Shown piece by piece: positions 1 to 9,225 of a stretch of DNA of 64,000 nucleotides. Position numbers and translations under genes: made by a program. This DNA comes from an uncultured Verrucomicrobiota bacterium (GTDB taxonomy: Bacteria; Verrucomicrobiota; Verrucomicrobiia; Limisphaerales; UBA9464). The notes beneath the pieces were generated by a model. The model was not told the origin of the DNA. It searched no databases and saw only the letters and a list, made by a program, of their open reading frames with translations. Within the stretch, counting starts at the first letter, position 1. Every line of letters begins with the position of its first letter. The DNA lies in the NCBI GenBank assembly GCA_903907995.1, contig CAIVQH010000024.1, positions 105,392 through 169,391 of the forward strand, read 5' to 3'.

Positions 1-1530
1 GCCGGGAACGCGGTCAATGCAACCTTGCTGGCGCGTCAAAGGACGTTCTTTGAACGCGTGGCCGCAGAAGGGGCGGCGCTGGGGATCGCCAAACAATGGG
101 CCTTCATGCTGCCGTCCTTCGTCGAGGCCGGACTCGACTTTGGCCTGCTCACGCCCGAGCTGGAGCCACGACCGTCGTTGCAAGGCCTGCTGGCCTGCAC
201 CCGGCTGCTGCACGGGGCGGAACCGCGCTATCGACTGGTGTTCCGAGCCACCGGCGACTGCGTGGGATATGTGTTTCGGCTGCGCGCCCAGGCTGGGGGC
301 AAATCGCGCTACGCCACGATCCTGTTCAGCCCTTCGCGACGGGCCGATTTTTCCCTCCCAATCCGCAGGGGTGAAACTTCCGCTGTCGATGGTCCGGCGT
401 CGTCCCTGTTCCCGCTGAAGCTGCATTTCCCGGCTGACTTGGAGCCGGTGACAATCGGACTCGGCTCCGGGCAGCAGCCATGGTCCGGCACCGACCTGGC
501 CGTCACGGTCAGTGCCGCCACCAACCTCTTTCTGCTCACACCGGAGCGCCGCTTCGAAGTCGCGGATTGCGACTGGGTTCCCCTGCCCCGCTCCCGCCCG
601 CTGCGGCGGCTGTCGTTCCATCCGGAAGTGGTGCGGGATTTTTCGCGTCAGGCCGCAGCCGTTCCCAGCCCCGTGATCGCCAGCCTGCGCCCCTTGGGTA
701 CCGATGTGGTCGCCGACAAGGGAGCCCTCGCCTACCGCTATCCCACGGAAGTGCCGCTGCGGTTTGAACTGCGCTGGCACAACTTCTCGGAACAGGTCCA
801 ACGGGGTACCTGGGCGCTACGCCTGCCCGCCGGCTGGCAGCTCGAATCGCCAGCAGCCATCGCCGGCGAACTGACGCTGCCTCCGTTGGCGGATTCCGCG
901 AGAGTGTTGGTTTTGCGGCCTCCGGCAGGGATCAGTTCGGCCCGACGCGATCCTATCGCCTTGGAATGGCGGGGGGCCCGGGGTGAGACGGATCAAAGCG
1001 TCCTCCAGATGGCGGCGACCGGCCCCGCTTCCGGTCCGAAGGAAGCATTCCCCCCGGACTGGCAGTCACCCGGTGACTCGACCATGCAGTGGGCGCGCCA
1101 AGAAACCGGTCCGAACACCCGGTTGTTGCCAACCAAATTGGCACCCGGCACCACCCCCGGCCTGCTTCTGCCCCTGCACGACTTACGCGGGCTGGCCGCC
1201 GATGACGTGCTGCGCCTGCAGCTCCGGGTGGTCGAGGCGTCCCGCCCCGTCTCGCTCCGGTTTGAACTCATCACTCCGCATCGCGAAGTGTTCCGCTACG
1301 GCGAAGACCAGCCGCTCGGTACGGAGTGGCAGGCCTTCGAATGGCGCGTTGGCGACCTCACGCCCACCTTCTGGTCCCACGTCGGCTCCGGCAATCCCAC
1401 GGAATCCCGGTATCTGCGTCTCGGACTATTCGGCCTCGCCGAAGGCCAGGCGCTGGAAATGGCCCCCCTGGAACTCATCCGGGTGCCAGCCAGCCCGGAA
1501 AATAAAAAAGCCCCGCCGAAGCGAGGCTGA
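1..1530 (+). CDS. Partial large protein, C-terminal 509 residues, function unknown
   Basis: The frame is open from the first base of the window, so the true start lies upstream. The visible part begins in a mixed alpha/beta segment whose early stretch (FMLPSFVEAGLDFGLL, then PSLQGLLACTRLLHGA) reads like the end of a glycoside-hydrolase-type catalytic domain. Beta-rich segments follow that could be carbohydrate-binding or Ig-like modules, and the protein ends in a short basic tail (NKKAPPKRG). I see no catalytic motif I can name. It is the only plus-strand gene in the first 35 kb and converges on the polysaccharide locus; the stop codon sits just after a shared terminator hairpin. A secreted glycosidase is a guess from feel and context, not a motif match. 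Confidence 0.6.
   Translation, partial: AGNAVNATLLARQRTFFERVAAEGAALGIAKQWAFMLPSFVEAGLDFGLLTPELEPRPSLQGLLACTRLLHGAEPRYRLVFRATGDCVGYVFRLRAQAGGKSRYATILFSPSRRADFSLPIRRGETSAVDGPASSLFPLKLHFPADLEPVTIGLGSGQQPWSGTDLAVTVSAATNLFLLTPERRFEVADCDWVPLPRSRPLRRLSFHPEVVRDFSRQAAAVPSPVIASLRPLGTDVVADKGALAYRYPTEVPLRFELRWHNFSEQVQRGTWALRLPAGWQLESPAAIAGELTLPPLADSARVLVLRPPAGISSARRDPIALEWRGARGETDQSVLQMAATGPASGPKEAFPPDWQSPGDSTMQWARQETGPNTRLLPTKLAPGTTPGLLLPLHDLRGLAADDVLRLQLRVVEASRPVSLRFELITPHREVFRYGEDQPLGTEWQAFEWRVGDLTPTFWSHVGSGNPTESRYLRLGLFGLAEGQALEMAPLELIRVPASPENKKAPPKRG
1503..1527 (-). terminator. Rho-independent terminator of the minus-strand polysaccharide locus
   Basis: Read on the minus strand, a GCCTCGC / GCGGGGC stem closed by a TTCG loop is followed by a run of six T. 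It lies about 30 bases after the stop of the epimerase gene at 1559, and it is embedded in the last codons of the converging plus-strand gene. Confidence 0.75.
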
Positions 1531-1558
1531 TGAATGCGGTGAAAACGGGTGATCCAGC

Positions 1559-2566
1559 TCAGTGGAAGCTCTGGACGACCTTGCCTTCCTTCTTGGCAAT
1601 CATCTGGTCGTAGATCCAGCGGTAGGTCTTTTCCATGCCGTCGCGCAGCTTGGTGGAGGGTTCCCAGCCAAACGCTTTCTGGATGAGCGTGTTGTCGGAG
1701 TTGCGGCCGTTCACGCCCTTCGGGGCCTTCAGGTTGTAGGAGCGCTGGAGCCTGATCCCGGCGATCTCCTCGACGATGTCCACGAGCTGGTTGATGGACA
1801 CGAGCTCGCTGCTGCCGATGTTGATCGGCTCGATGAAGTCGCTGTGCGTGAGCATCTGCGTGCCCTTGAGGCAGTCGTCGATGTACATGAACGAGCGCGT
1901 CTGCAGGCCGTCGCCCCAGATTTCGATGTCATGCTTCCCGCTGAGCTTGGCGGCGATGACCTTGCGGCAGGTCGCGGCCGGGGCCTTTTCACGGCCGCCA
2001 TCGTAGGTGCCGAACGGGCCGTAAACGTTGTGGTAGCGGGCCACGCGGGTCCAGATGCCGTAGTCCTCCCGGAAGTGGCGGCACATGCGCTCGCTGAACA
2101 GCTTCTCCCAACCGTAGCCGTCCTCGGGCAGGGCGGGATAGGCGTCCTCCTCCTTGAGCGCGGTGACGTTGGGGTCGCGCTGCTTGTCGCCGTTGTAAAC
2201 GCAGGCGCTCGAGGCGTAGAAAAAGCGCTGGATGCCGACGTCCTTCGCCGCGATCAGCAGGTGCGTGTTGATGAGCACGCTCAGCATGCACAGGGCCTTG
2301 TTGTTCTCGATGAACCCCATGCCGCCCATGTCGGCCGCCAGGTTGTACACGGTGTGCGCGCCCTGAAGGGCCGCATAGCAGTTCGCCCTGTCATCGAGGT
2401 CGAGCACGAGGTTTTCGACATCCGTAAAGCGCTGGTACCAGCCGGTCTGCGGCTTGATGTCCACGGAACGGATGCGGGTGAAACCCTGACGACGGAGATC
2501 CCCCACCAGGTGGCCGCCGATGAAGCCGCCACCGCCACAAACTACCACGAGGTCATCTTTGTTCAT
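1559..2566 (-). CDS. NAD-dependent epimerase, GDP-mannose 3,5-epimerase-like
   Basis: This is a 335-residue extended short-chain dehydrogenase/reductase. The NAD-binding glycine motif GGGGFIGGHL is at the N-terminus. The segments ADMGGMGFI, SSACVYN, the catalytic YGWEK (YxxxK), GPFGTYDGGREKAPAA and GRNSDNTLI closely follow plant-type GDP-mannose 3,5-epimerase, which converts GDP-D-mannose to GDP-L-galactose or GDP-L-gulose. I chose the ATG at 2566 because it puts the Rossmann motif at the usual distance; an upstream in-frame extension to 2632 has no family match. It is the last gene of the minus-strand locus. With Gmd and Fcl elsewhere in the locus, several GDP-sugars can be made from GDP-mannose. 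Exact substrate is inferred. Confidence 0.85.
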   Translation of the reverse strand: MNKDDLVVVCGGGGFIGGHLVGDLRRQGFTRIRSVDIKPQTGWYQRFTDVENLVLDLDDRANCYAALQGAHTVYNLAADMGGMGFIENNKALCMLSVLINTHLLIAAKDVGIQRFFYASSACVYNGDKQRDPNVTALKEEDAYPALPEDGYGWEKLFSERMCRHFREDYGIWTRVARYHNVYGPFGTYDGGREKAPAATCRKVIAAKLSGKHDIEIWGDGLQTRSFMYIDDCLKGTQMLTHSDFIEPINIGSSELVSINQLVDIVEEIAGIRLQRSYNLKAPKGVNGRNSDNTLIQKAFGWEPSTKLRDGMEKTYRWIYDQMIAKKEGKVVQSFH

Positions 2567-2601
2567 ATTTGTGTTCACTGATAATGCAATTGCGCTGTCG
2601 C

Positions 2602-3567
2602 TTAAAAATCGCCCGGACTTTCCCGCCGCCAATGCTTCAGCGAGGCCGGAAAGTCATAGCGGAATTCGAACCCGGAGTTGATCAGAAATTGTGGCACGAT
2701 GTGCGTGGAGGTCGCCACCTTGCGCACCCGGGCCGGATGGACCGAGCTGCGGCCCCCGGTCAGCACCTGCACGGCGGACGCCGCGGCGACCAGCAGCGGC
2801 AGCGGGATGGTGAGGGTCGGTCCGCTTTTGCCGAACTCCTGCTTCACCACCCGGACCAGGTCGCCCAGCTCCAGCGTTTCCCGCTCGACGTAGTTGTAGG
2901 CCAGCCGGCTTTCGGGACGGCCCATCACAAACTCGAAGCTGTCCAGCAGCCCCTCGATGTAGCCGTAGCTCTTGCGCAGGCGCTTGCTGGCGGGAAAGAG
3001 GAAATAGCCCCGGTTCACCGCCCGGATCATGCGCAGGATGTTGCCCGGATCGCCGGGGCCGTAGATCACGCCCGGACGGCACACGAGCAGGCGGCGCCCG
3101 GCACCCGCCCGCTGCCAGATTTCATGGATCAGCTCCGCCGACAGCTTGCTGATGCCGTAGGCGCTGACCGGGTGCAGGGGTGAGGATTCCGAGGTCGCGC
3201 GCGGCGTGGGGCCGTAGGTCGCGATGCTGCTGGTGAACAGGATGTTGGTGCATCCGGTCTGCTCGGCGTACTCGCACACATGGCGCGCGCCGGGCAGGTT
3301 GGTGTCGAAATACTCCTCTCGTTCGTGACCCGGTTCCCGGTGAACCGCCGCGAAATTGAAGATCCAATCAGGCTTCAGCTCGCCCAACTGCGGCGCGATG
3401 GGCTGGCGCACGTCACAGATGCGGAACTCGGCTCCCTTCGGTAACGGCAGCGTCGGCGGCTTCCGATCGGCCAGGATGATGGCATCAAACCGCCCCGTGG
3501 CGGCAAGCCGGCAAGCCCAGCGAAAACCGATGTAGCCGGCCCCGCCCAGAATAACGCAGGTCGTCAT
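2602..3567 (-). CDS. NAD-dependent epimerase/dehydratase (SDR family)
   Basis: This is a 321-residue extended SDR protein. The N-terminal GGAGYIGFRW is a standard NAD(P)-binding glycine motif, and SSIATYGPTP followed by the YGISK (YxxxK) catalytic pair is typical of nucleotide-sugar epimerases and dehydratases. The start at the ATG preceding TTCVILGG (3567) is preferred, because a longer frame to 3600 would overlap the upstream glycosyltransferase. It lies 10 bases after that gene, so the two are likely co-transcribed. The substrate cannot be read from the sequence; a UDP- or GDP-sugar 4-epimerase or reductase role in the polysaccharide pathway is likely. Confidence 0.8.
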   Translation of the reverse strand: MTTCVILGGAGYIGFRWACRLAATGRFDAIILADRKPPTLPLPKGAEFRICDVRQPIAPQLGELKPDWIFNFAAVHREPGHEREEYFDTNLPGARHVCEYAEQTGCTNILFTSSIATYGPTPRATSESSPLHPVSAYGISKLSAELIHEIWQRAGAGRRLLVCRPGVIYGPGDPGNILRMIRAVNRGYFLFPASKRLRKSYGYIEGLLDSFEFVMGRPESRLAYNYVERETLELGDLVRVVKQEFGKSGPTLTIPLPLLVAAASAVQVLTGGRSSVHPARVRKVATSTHIVPQFLINSGFEFRYDFPASLKHWRRESPGDF

Positions 3568-3577
3568 CGCCAGTGCT

Positions 3578-4822
3578 TCAGGGCTGGGCGTTTTTGCCAC
3601 CGGTTACGGCTTCCTTGATCCACGACAGAAACCGGCTCAGCACGGTTTCCCGGTCAAACTGGCCGACCGCATTCCGGGCATTTTTGCCCAGCTCCTCCAG
3701 CAGTGCCGGATTTTCCTGCAGCCGCCGGACCGCCTGGGCCAGCTCGCCGATGTCGCCGGCGCTGGCGGTCAGACCGCACTGATGCCGGCGGACAAAGGTG
3801 GACAGTTCCGACTCGTGATCCGCCGAGATCAGCACCGGCTTGGACATGGCCATGATGCCCAGCAGCTTGGAAGGGAAGAACACGTTGCCCGTGCCCTTGC
3901 GCTGCGCGATGAAGGAAACTTGAATGTCGGCCAGCAGGTCGAAGTAATCCTCCTGCGAAAGGAACGGGAGGAAGGTCAGGTTCTTCAGATTTTTCTCCCC
4001 CGCCAACTTGATCAGCCGGTCCTTGTCCGCACCGTCGCCCGCGATGACCACGTGAATGGCCTCCACGGATTGCAGCGCCTCAGCCATGGAGATCAGCACC
4101 TCCACGCCCTGCTTCACGCCCATGTTGCCAGCGTAAGCGATGATCCATTTCCCGGCCAGCGCGGGATGCCGGGCGAGAAAGCGTCCGGTCGGCCGCGCGC
4201 GGCCCGTTTCCGCCACGTTGATCCAGTTGTAATACAGGCCGAGCTTTTCCCGGGGAATGCCCTTCTGGACCAGCCGCTCCCGCATGCCCTCCGTGATGGT
4301 GGCCACGTGGTCGGAGTGCCGGTAGATGAAGTTCTCAGCCCGGATCAGCGTGCGGGTCATGAACCCCTCCTTTACCATGCCGAGCGACAGCGCCGCATCG
4401 GTCTGGAGGTCCTGGATGTGGAAGACCAACTTGGCACCCCACAGCCATTTGAAAATGACCCCCACGAGTCCCAGCGTCAGCGGTGGCGAGATGATGACGA
4501 TGCAGTCCTGCCGGCCGGCGCGCAGAAAGTTGAGAAAGGCAAAGCTGCTGAACGTCAGCTCATGGATGATGCGCTTCGCGGTGGTGACTTTCTGCGGCAC
4601 ATACAGGTAACCCCGCAACGCCCTGACTCCTTTGAAGGTTTCCTGCCGAAACAGCTTCCCCTTGTCCTCCGGCAATTTTACCCAGGTGGGATAATAGGAA
4701 AAGCCGGTCACCATGGTCACTTGCTGCTGCTTTTCCGCGAAGTAGATCGGCAAATCCGTGGAATAAAGCGCGATTCCGCTGTGGTCCGGATGAAAGTTGA
4801 TGCTCGAAACCAGTATTTTCAC
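3578..4822 (-). CDS. WcaI-like glycosyltransferase (GT4)
   Basis: This 414-residue GT-B glycosyltransferase opens with MKILVSSINFHPDHSGIALY, the donor-independent N-domain signature seen in WcaI, the colanic-acid family of glycosyltransferases. ISPPLTLGLVG and HIQDLQTDAA in the first half are also characteristic. The C-terminal half carries the GT4 nucleotide-sugar-binding fold (YAGNMGVKQGVEVLI, FLPFLSQEDY, and FFPSKLLGIMAMSKP). It probably transfers a sugar to the growing undecaprenyl-linked repeat unit on the cytoplasmic face. Acceptor and donor are unknown. Confidence 0.88.
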   Translation of the reverse strand: MKILVSSINFHPDHSGIALYSTDLPIYFAEKQQQVTMVTGFSYYPTWVKLPEDKGKLFRQETFKGVRALRGYLYVPQKVTTAKRIIHELTFSSFAFLNFLRAGRQDCIVIISPPLTLGLVGVIFKWLWGAKLVFHIQDLQTDAALSLGMVKEGFMTRTLIRAENFIYRHSDHVATITEGMRERLVQKGIPREKLGLYYNWINVAETGRARPTGRFLARHPALAGKWIIAYAGNMGVKQGVEVLISMAEALQSVEAIHVVIAGDGADKDRLIKLAGEKNLKNLTFLPFLSQEDYFDLLADIQVSFIAQRKGTGNVFFPSKLLGIMAMSKPVLISADHESELSTFVRRHQCGLTASAGDIGELAQAVRRLQENPALLEELGKNARNAVGQFDRETVLSRFLSWIKEAVTGGKNAQP

Positions 4823-4904
4823 TCGGGAGGAAACGGAGGTGACTTCAGGGCCACCGGGGAAACTGCGATCGGAGTAGTTGGTGGGACAGCGATGTTCTGC
4901 GGGC

Positions 4905-5495
4905 TCACTCCTTGGGTGCTTCCGGGACGGCCCCGGCCCGGCGGCGGGCCAGCCAGCGGCGAAGCAGGGCGATCATCAATCCCAAGGCCGCCAGCGCGGA
5001 GACGCCGAGCAACAGCTTCCAGGCGGAGCTTTGCTGTAGGGACTGGCCCAGCCAGACGAAACCCAGCGTATAGATTGATTGTACGGCGATCGAAATGAGG
5101 AGGTAACGGCGGAAGTTCACCTCCGCGAGGCCGAGCAGGTAGTTCTGCACCACCAGCGGCATTCCCGGCGTGACGCGAAACAGCAGGATGAACGGAATCT
5201 CATCGGCTGCGGCCAGCTTCGGAATGGAATATCCCCGCCGTGTGAGCCAGCCGGACAACGGCACCCGCAGCCAGCGCCGGGACAGCCAATAGCCCAGGGT
5301 GAAGTTGACGATCAGCCCGGCGAGGGCGAGCGCGAAGCCCCGCGCCGTGCCCATGCGCACGCCCGCCGCGATCAGCAGCGGACTGGCCGGCACGCCGACG
5401 AGCGGCAGCAGCGCGATGGCCAGGAATATGAGCGCCGGATGCGCCGTCCCCAGCGCGTCCATCACCGAATGCCAGACGTGAACAATGGTCTCCAC
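4905..5495 (-). CDS. VTT/TVP38-type membrane protein (DedA-like)
   Basis: This 196-residue integral membrane protein has about five hydrophobic segments. The central region (FRVTPGMPLVVQNYLLGL, preceded by PASPLLIAAG) is the conserved reentrant-helix region of VTT (SNARE-associated/DedA/TVP38) proteins, several of which act as polyprenyl-phosphate or lipid scramblases. I chose GTG 5495 as the start; it lies 5 bases after the stop of the upstream methyltransferase gene. A longer frame to 5552 would overlap that gene and adds a non-family, basic N-terminus. A role in recycling the lipid carrier of the polysaccharide pathway is a plausible inference. Confidence 0.75.
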   Translation of the reverse strand: METIVHVWHSVMDALGTAHPALIFLAIALLPLVGVPASPLLIAAGVRMGTARGFALALAGLIVNFTLGYWLSRRWLRVPLSGWLTRRGYSIPKLAAADEIPFILLFRVTPGMPLVVQNYLLGLAEVNFRRYLLISIAVQSIYTLGFVWLGQSLQQSSAWKLLLGVSALAALGLMIALLRRWLARRRAGAVPEAPKE

Positions 5496-5500
5496 ACGAT

Positions 5501-6172
5501 TCAGGTGAGCGGCTTGCGCGCGACGACGAGGAACTGCCGGCCCTTCACCCACCAGAGCCAGGGCAGCGCAAGGTACAGCCGCACCAAGGCGACCGGGTAC
5601 TCCGGCGCATTCACCAGCGTGTAGGGCAGAAACCGGGCGACGACATGTTCAAGACCGAACCCCTCGATCTCCAGCGCCTCGCCCAGTGACGCCTCCGTGA
5701 GGATCGTGTGGTGGTCGAAAAAGTCCCAGTACTGGCCGGGCAGATACTTGATGTTCGGCCCCATCGCAATGAGTCGGCCACCCGGTTTCAGGCAGCGGAA
5801 CGCCTGCCGCAGCGTGCGCTTGAGGCAGGCCTTGTCCGGGAGGTGTTCGAAGAAATTGCTGGTGAAGACCACATCCAGCGAGCCATCCGGCAGCGGCCAG
5901 ACGGCGGAACAGTCCTGCTCCAAAAACGTGACGCCCTTCGCCAAGTGGTTCGGCGCGTCCGGGTTCAGATCCATCGCCCATTTCCGCCCCGCGACGATGT
6001 TGTTGCTGAACTCGCCGTAACCGCAGCCGAGGTCGAGCACCGCCGCATCCGGCGCGATCCACCGGCTGAAAAACGATGCCGTGAGCACCTGCCACACGCG
6101 GTTGCGATAGGCCGCCGTCTGGCTGAAGCGCCGGTGGTAGATTTTCTGGAGGTCTTGGGCGTTCTCAGCCAT
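5501..6172 (-). CDS. Class I SAM-dependent methyltransferase
   Basis: This 223-residue protein carries the SAM-binding motif I VLDLGCGYGEF near residue 47, an acidic residue at the end of beta-2 (MDLNPD), motif II/III segments (LDVVFTSNFFEHL, then LRQAFRCLKPGGRLIAMGPN) and a hydrophobic C-terminal part (LVRLYLALPWLWWVKG). This is a Methyltransf_11/23-type fold. The C-terminal hydrophobic helices suggest a membrane-associated substrate such as a polyprenyl-linked glycan. The gene is followed after 5 bases by the VTT gene. Confidence 0.85.
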   Translation of the reverse strand: MAENAQDLQKIYHRRFSQTAAYRNRVWQVLTASFFSRWIAPDAAVLDLGCGYGEFSNNIVAGRKWAMDLNPDAPNHLAKGVTFLEQDCSAVWPLPDGSLDVVFTSNFFEHLPDKACLKRTLRQAFRCLKPGGRLIAMGPNIKYLPGQYWDFFDHHTILTEASLGEALEIEGFGLEHVVARFLPYTLVNAPEYPVALVRLYLALPWLWWVKGRQFLVVARKPLT

Positions 6173-6226
6173 GGCGAAGGCGACTCTGCGCCCAGAGGCG
6201 GGCGCGACGGAAGGGCCGAATGGCGC

Positions 6227-7288
6227 TCACTTCGCCGTGCGTTTCAGCCACGACTGGTAAATCTCCTCGAACGTGGTGCGCAGGTTCTTGGTGATGTCCC
6301 AGCCGGGGTAGTGGGCCTTGAGCTTGTCGAGGTTCGAAATGTAGCAGATGTGGTCGCCCTGCCGGTTCTGGTCCACGTACTCGTGGCTCATCTTCTTGCC
6401 CGAGATTTCCGAGATGAGCGCGAACGCCTCGAGGATCGAGACGGAATTGTCGCGACCGCCGCCAAGGTTGTACACCTCGCCCTTGCGCGGGGACTCGATG
6501 AAGTGCCGCATGAACTGCACAACGTCGTAGCTGTGGATGTTGTCTCGGACCTGCTTGCCCTTGTAGCCGAAGACCCGGTAGGTCTTGCCCTCAAGGTTGC
6601 ACCGGATGAGGTAGCTCAGGAAGCCGTGCAGCTCCACGCCGCTGTGGTTCGGGCCGGTGAGGCACCCGCCGCGCAGGCAGCAGGTCGGCATGCCGAAGTA
6701 GCGGCCGTACTCCTGCACCATCACGTCCGCCGCGACCTTTGAGGCACCGAACAGCGAGTGCTTCGACTGGTCGATGCGGAAGGTCTCCCTGATTCCGTCG
6801 GCATAGGCCGGATCGGCGTAGTCCCAGCGGGTGGGCAGCTCGCTGAGCGCGATCTCGTTGGGTGCGTCGCCATAGACCTTGTTCGTGCTCATGTGCACGA
6901 AGGGTGAGTCCGGGCAGGCCAGCCGCGCGGCCTCCAGCATGTTCAGCGTGCCCACGGCGTTCACGTCGAAGTCGTCAAACGGCCGGCTCGCCGCCAGGTC
7001 ATGGCTCGGCTGCGCGGCGGTGTGCACGGTGGCGGTGGGCTTCACCTCCTGCAGCAGCGCCTTCACCGCTTCCCGGTTCCGGATGTCCACCTCGTGGTGG
7101 CGGAAGTTGGACCACGTTTCCCGGAGCCGGCCCAGGTTCCAGCGCGTGTCACCCTGCGGCCCGAAGAAATCGGCGCGCATGTTGTTATCCACGCCATGGA
7201 CTTCCCAGCCGCTCGCCGCGAAATAGGCGACGACTTCACTGCCAATGAGGCCGCTGGAACCGGTGACGAGCAACTTTTTCACATTCAT
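6227..7288 (-). CDS. NAD-dependent epimerase, CDP-paratose 2-epimerase-like
   Basis: This 353-residue extended SDR begins [20 protein letters not shown], the NAD-binding motif. The segments [36 protein letters not shown] and SLFGASK (S-x-x-K region of the active site) match the CDP-paratose 2-epimerase (tyvelose epimerase) branch, which interconverts CDP-paratose and CDP-tyvelose. No CDP-glucose dehydratase lies in the window, so either the pathway genes are elsewhere or the substrate differs. It is flanked in the same orientation by an acetyltransferase and a methyltransferase gene. Confidence 0.8.
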   Translation of the reverse strand: MNVKKLLVTGSSGLIGSEVVAYFAASGWEVHGVDNNMRADFFGPQGDTRWNLGRLRETWSNFRHHEVDIRNREAVKALLQEVKPTATVHTAAQPSHDLAASRPFDDFDVNAVGTLNMLEAARLACPDSPFVHMSTNKVYGDAPNEIALSELPTRWDYADPAYADGIRETFRIDQSKHSLFGASKVAADVMVQEYGRYFGMPTCCLRGGCLTGPNHSGVELHGFLSYLIRCNLEGKTYRVFGYKGKQVRDNIHSYDVVQFMRHFIESPRKGEVYNLGGGRDNSVSILEAFALISEISGKKMSHEYVDQNRQGDHICYISNLDKLKAHYPGWDITKNLRTTFEEIYQSWLKRTAK

Positions 7289-7362
7289 GCTTTGGTTAAA
7301 ATCGGGAGGGCGAAAAACGGCTCAGACTTTTTGCAGATTTGGGATGACCAGCCGGATGGCGA

Positions 7363-7968
7363 TCAAGCCGCGGCGTTCGCGTCTGCCCACCGGTGGCGGA
7401 CCGGAACACAGGGATTGCCCTGGCAGACCATGCCCGCCGGCAGATCCCGCACCACGACCGAACCGGCGGTGATGACGGCATCCGTGCCGATGGTCAGGCC
7501 GGGGGCGACGAAGCTTTGCGCACCGATCCACACGCCATCCCCGAGCGTGATCGGGGCGTTGCGGTAGGCCATGTCAGGCCGCCGGTAGTCGTGGTTGCCG
7601 GCACAGAGAAAGGCCCGTTGTGACAGGCAGCAGTGCGCCCCGATGGTCACCGGCTCAAAATTGTAAATGCACACTTCCTCACCCACCCAGGTGTGGTCAC
7701 CCACCGTGAGTTTCCAGGGAAAATGGACGTTCACGCGGGGCTTCCAATAGACCCCCTCGCCAACGTTGGCCCCAAAGCAGCGCAGCAGCAGCGAGCGCCA
7801 GCCCGAGGGCCAGGGCAGCGGGGACAGGAAGAACATGCACTTGACGAGGTACCACAGCGCGAACACCCAGCCCGGACGGCCCACGGAGAAACCACGGGAG
7901 GCGTCGAACAGGTCGTTGCGCACCCGGGTGGCCATTGGATCAGACGGCATGGGGCTGATGGGTTCCAA
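7363..7968 (-). CDS. WcaF-like hexapeptide-repeat acetyltransferase
   Basis: This 201-residue protein contains left-handed beta-helix hexapeptide repeats (GANVGEGVYWKPRVNV, LTVGDHTWVGEEVCI, ITLGDGVWIGAQSFVAPGLTIGTDAVITAGSVV) and an NHDYRR loop typical of the WcaF/LbH_MAT-like acetyltransferases. These enzymes move an acetyl group from acetyl-CoA to a sugar in exopolysaccharide units. The ATG at 7950 is an alternative start. It lies within the minus-strand run and probably decorates the repeat unit. Confidence 0.85.
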   Translation of the reverse strand: MEPISPMPSDPMATRVRNDLFDASRGFSVGRPGWVFALWYLVKCMFFLSPLPWPSGWRSLLLRCFGANVGEGVYWKPRVNVHFPWKLTVGDHTWVGEEVCIYNFEPVTIGAHCCLSQRAFLCAGNHDYRRPDMAYRNAPITLGDGVWIGAQSFVAPGLTIGTDAVITAGSVVVRDLPAGMVCQGNPCVPVRHRWADANAAA

Positions 7969-8086
7969 AGATTGACATTGTCACGCCGCCTCCCCTTTCC
8001 CGTCACTTCCCAGATTGCGTCTTCACCGGAGGCAAAATTGGATACAGGTGTTCCCGGGCCGGATCGCGCTTCGGTGAGCTGTGCGG

Positions 8087-9159
8087 CTAATTTTTCCGGG
8101 CGAAGATAAAGGCGTTCTCTTCCGGAATTTCACCGGTCCTGGTGTAAACTTCCTCCAAATGAAACAGCAGCTCAAGGCAGGCCCGGTGCGTCGCAAGCTT
8201 CGGATCATATCGGGCAAAGAATGAGGGTCCCAAAACATACTGGATGAGGCCGCCTCCGAAATATCTGACCTCCGCATCCGGGAACGATTGCTTCATGATC
8301 GGCAGGATCTCCGCGGCACGAACCCCTTCGGAAGGATCAGAAGACAGCAGGCGTTCCTTGGGCGAAACATGCACAACCCCGACCCCAACGCTGTCCTTGG
8401 CCGGCGTCAGGAACGCCTTGCCAAATTTCACCGCCAGCTTCTTCCATAACGGCCATGCCTCCGGTATGGTTTGGTTTTCCGATGAAGGTTGGCCGCCTTG
8501 GAGACGATCCTCCATCGCCAGCCACCGCCAAGAAACGGCACGCCGCGCAGTTCGCGCAATTCATCCGGGAGCAGGAATTTCGCCGCATTGATCAGTTCGA
8601 CCTGGCGGGCACTCTGGTCCTGATGGGAGGGACCGACATATTCGCAGCAGTACAGGACGCCGCCCGGCCGCAAGGCCTGGCGCATGCCGGGCATGACAGC
8701 CTCCAGATTTGTGAGATGGTGCAGTGCCCCGTTCGCGATGATGAGATCGTATGCCTCAACCGGCCACTTGTAATTGTTGAGATCGGCGGTTTCGTAGCGG
8801 ATCGGAAGGCCCTCGCTTGCGGCCCGCCGCGCGGCCTCCCTGAGGGCTCCCTCCGCCAGATCGACACCCAGGCACGACTCGACGGTTTTCAGCCGCTTCA
8901 CCACGTAGCGTTCAACTTTTCCGAAGCCGCAGCAGAGGCTGAGAATGGAGCGGATGGGACGGTCGCTGGCATAGCGCCGCAGAAACACGTCAAGCGCCAG
9001 AGTTTCATCGCTGATACGGTCCGGCGCCACGTCATCTCCAAAGGCGCGCCGGTTCTTGTATTCGACGGTGAACGGTGAAATGTAGAAGCTTCCCGTCGAA
9101 TCCCGGTCCGGCTCAAGACTTGACCAGTATGCGGCAATCTTTTCGCTTTCAGATGTCAT
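8087..9159 (-). pseudogene. SAM-dependent methyltransferase split by a frameshift
   Basis: The first part (9159 down to 8428) encodes the SAM fold with motif I SILSLCCGFGKVE, then ANGALHHL and MRQALRPGGVLYCCEY. Its predicted tail after about residue 210 turns into low-complexity basic sequence (RRHGRYGRSWR) with no family match. The second part (8515 down to 8087), in another frame, continues the expected C-terminus: DPSEGVRAAEILPIM, EVRYFGGGLIQYVL and LELLFHLEE resemble the C-terminal lobe of this methyltransferase family. The join must fall around 8450-8530. Either the gene is inactivated by an indel or there is a sequencing error. A pair of overlapping independent genes is less likely. Confidence 0.75.
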
Positions 9160-9225
9160 ATTTTATATTGATAAAGTTATGCTGTTACGGCCTGCGATCT
9201 TTGCCGGCCCCTCCCGGCCTGTCCC

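Noticed and set aside
1562..2581. Long plus-strand frame opposite the epimerase gene
   Set aside because: It is the antisense of a strongly conserved SDR gene and its translation has no domain, with Ala/Arg/Val-rich composition typical of GC-rich shadow frames.
3782..5098. Long plus-strand frame opposite the WcaI-like gene and the VTT gene
   Set aside because: It crosses two genes on the other strand and has no domain.
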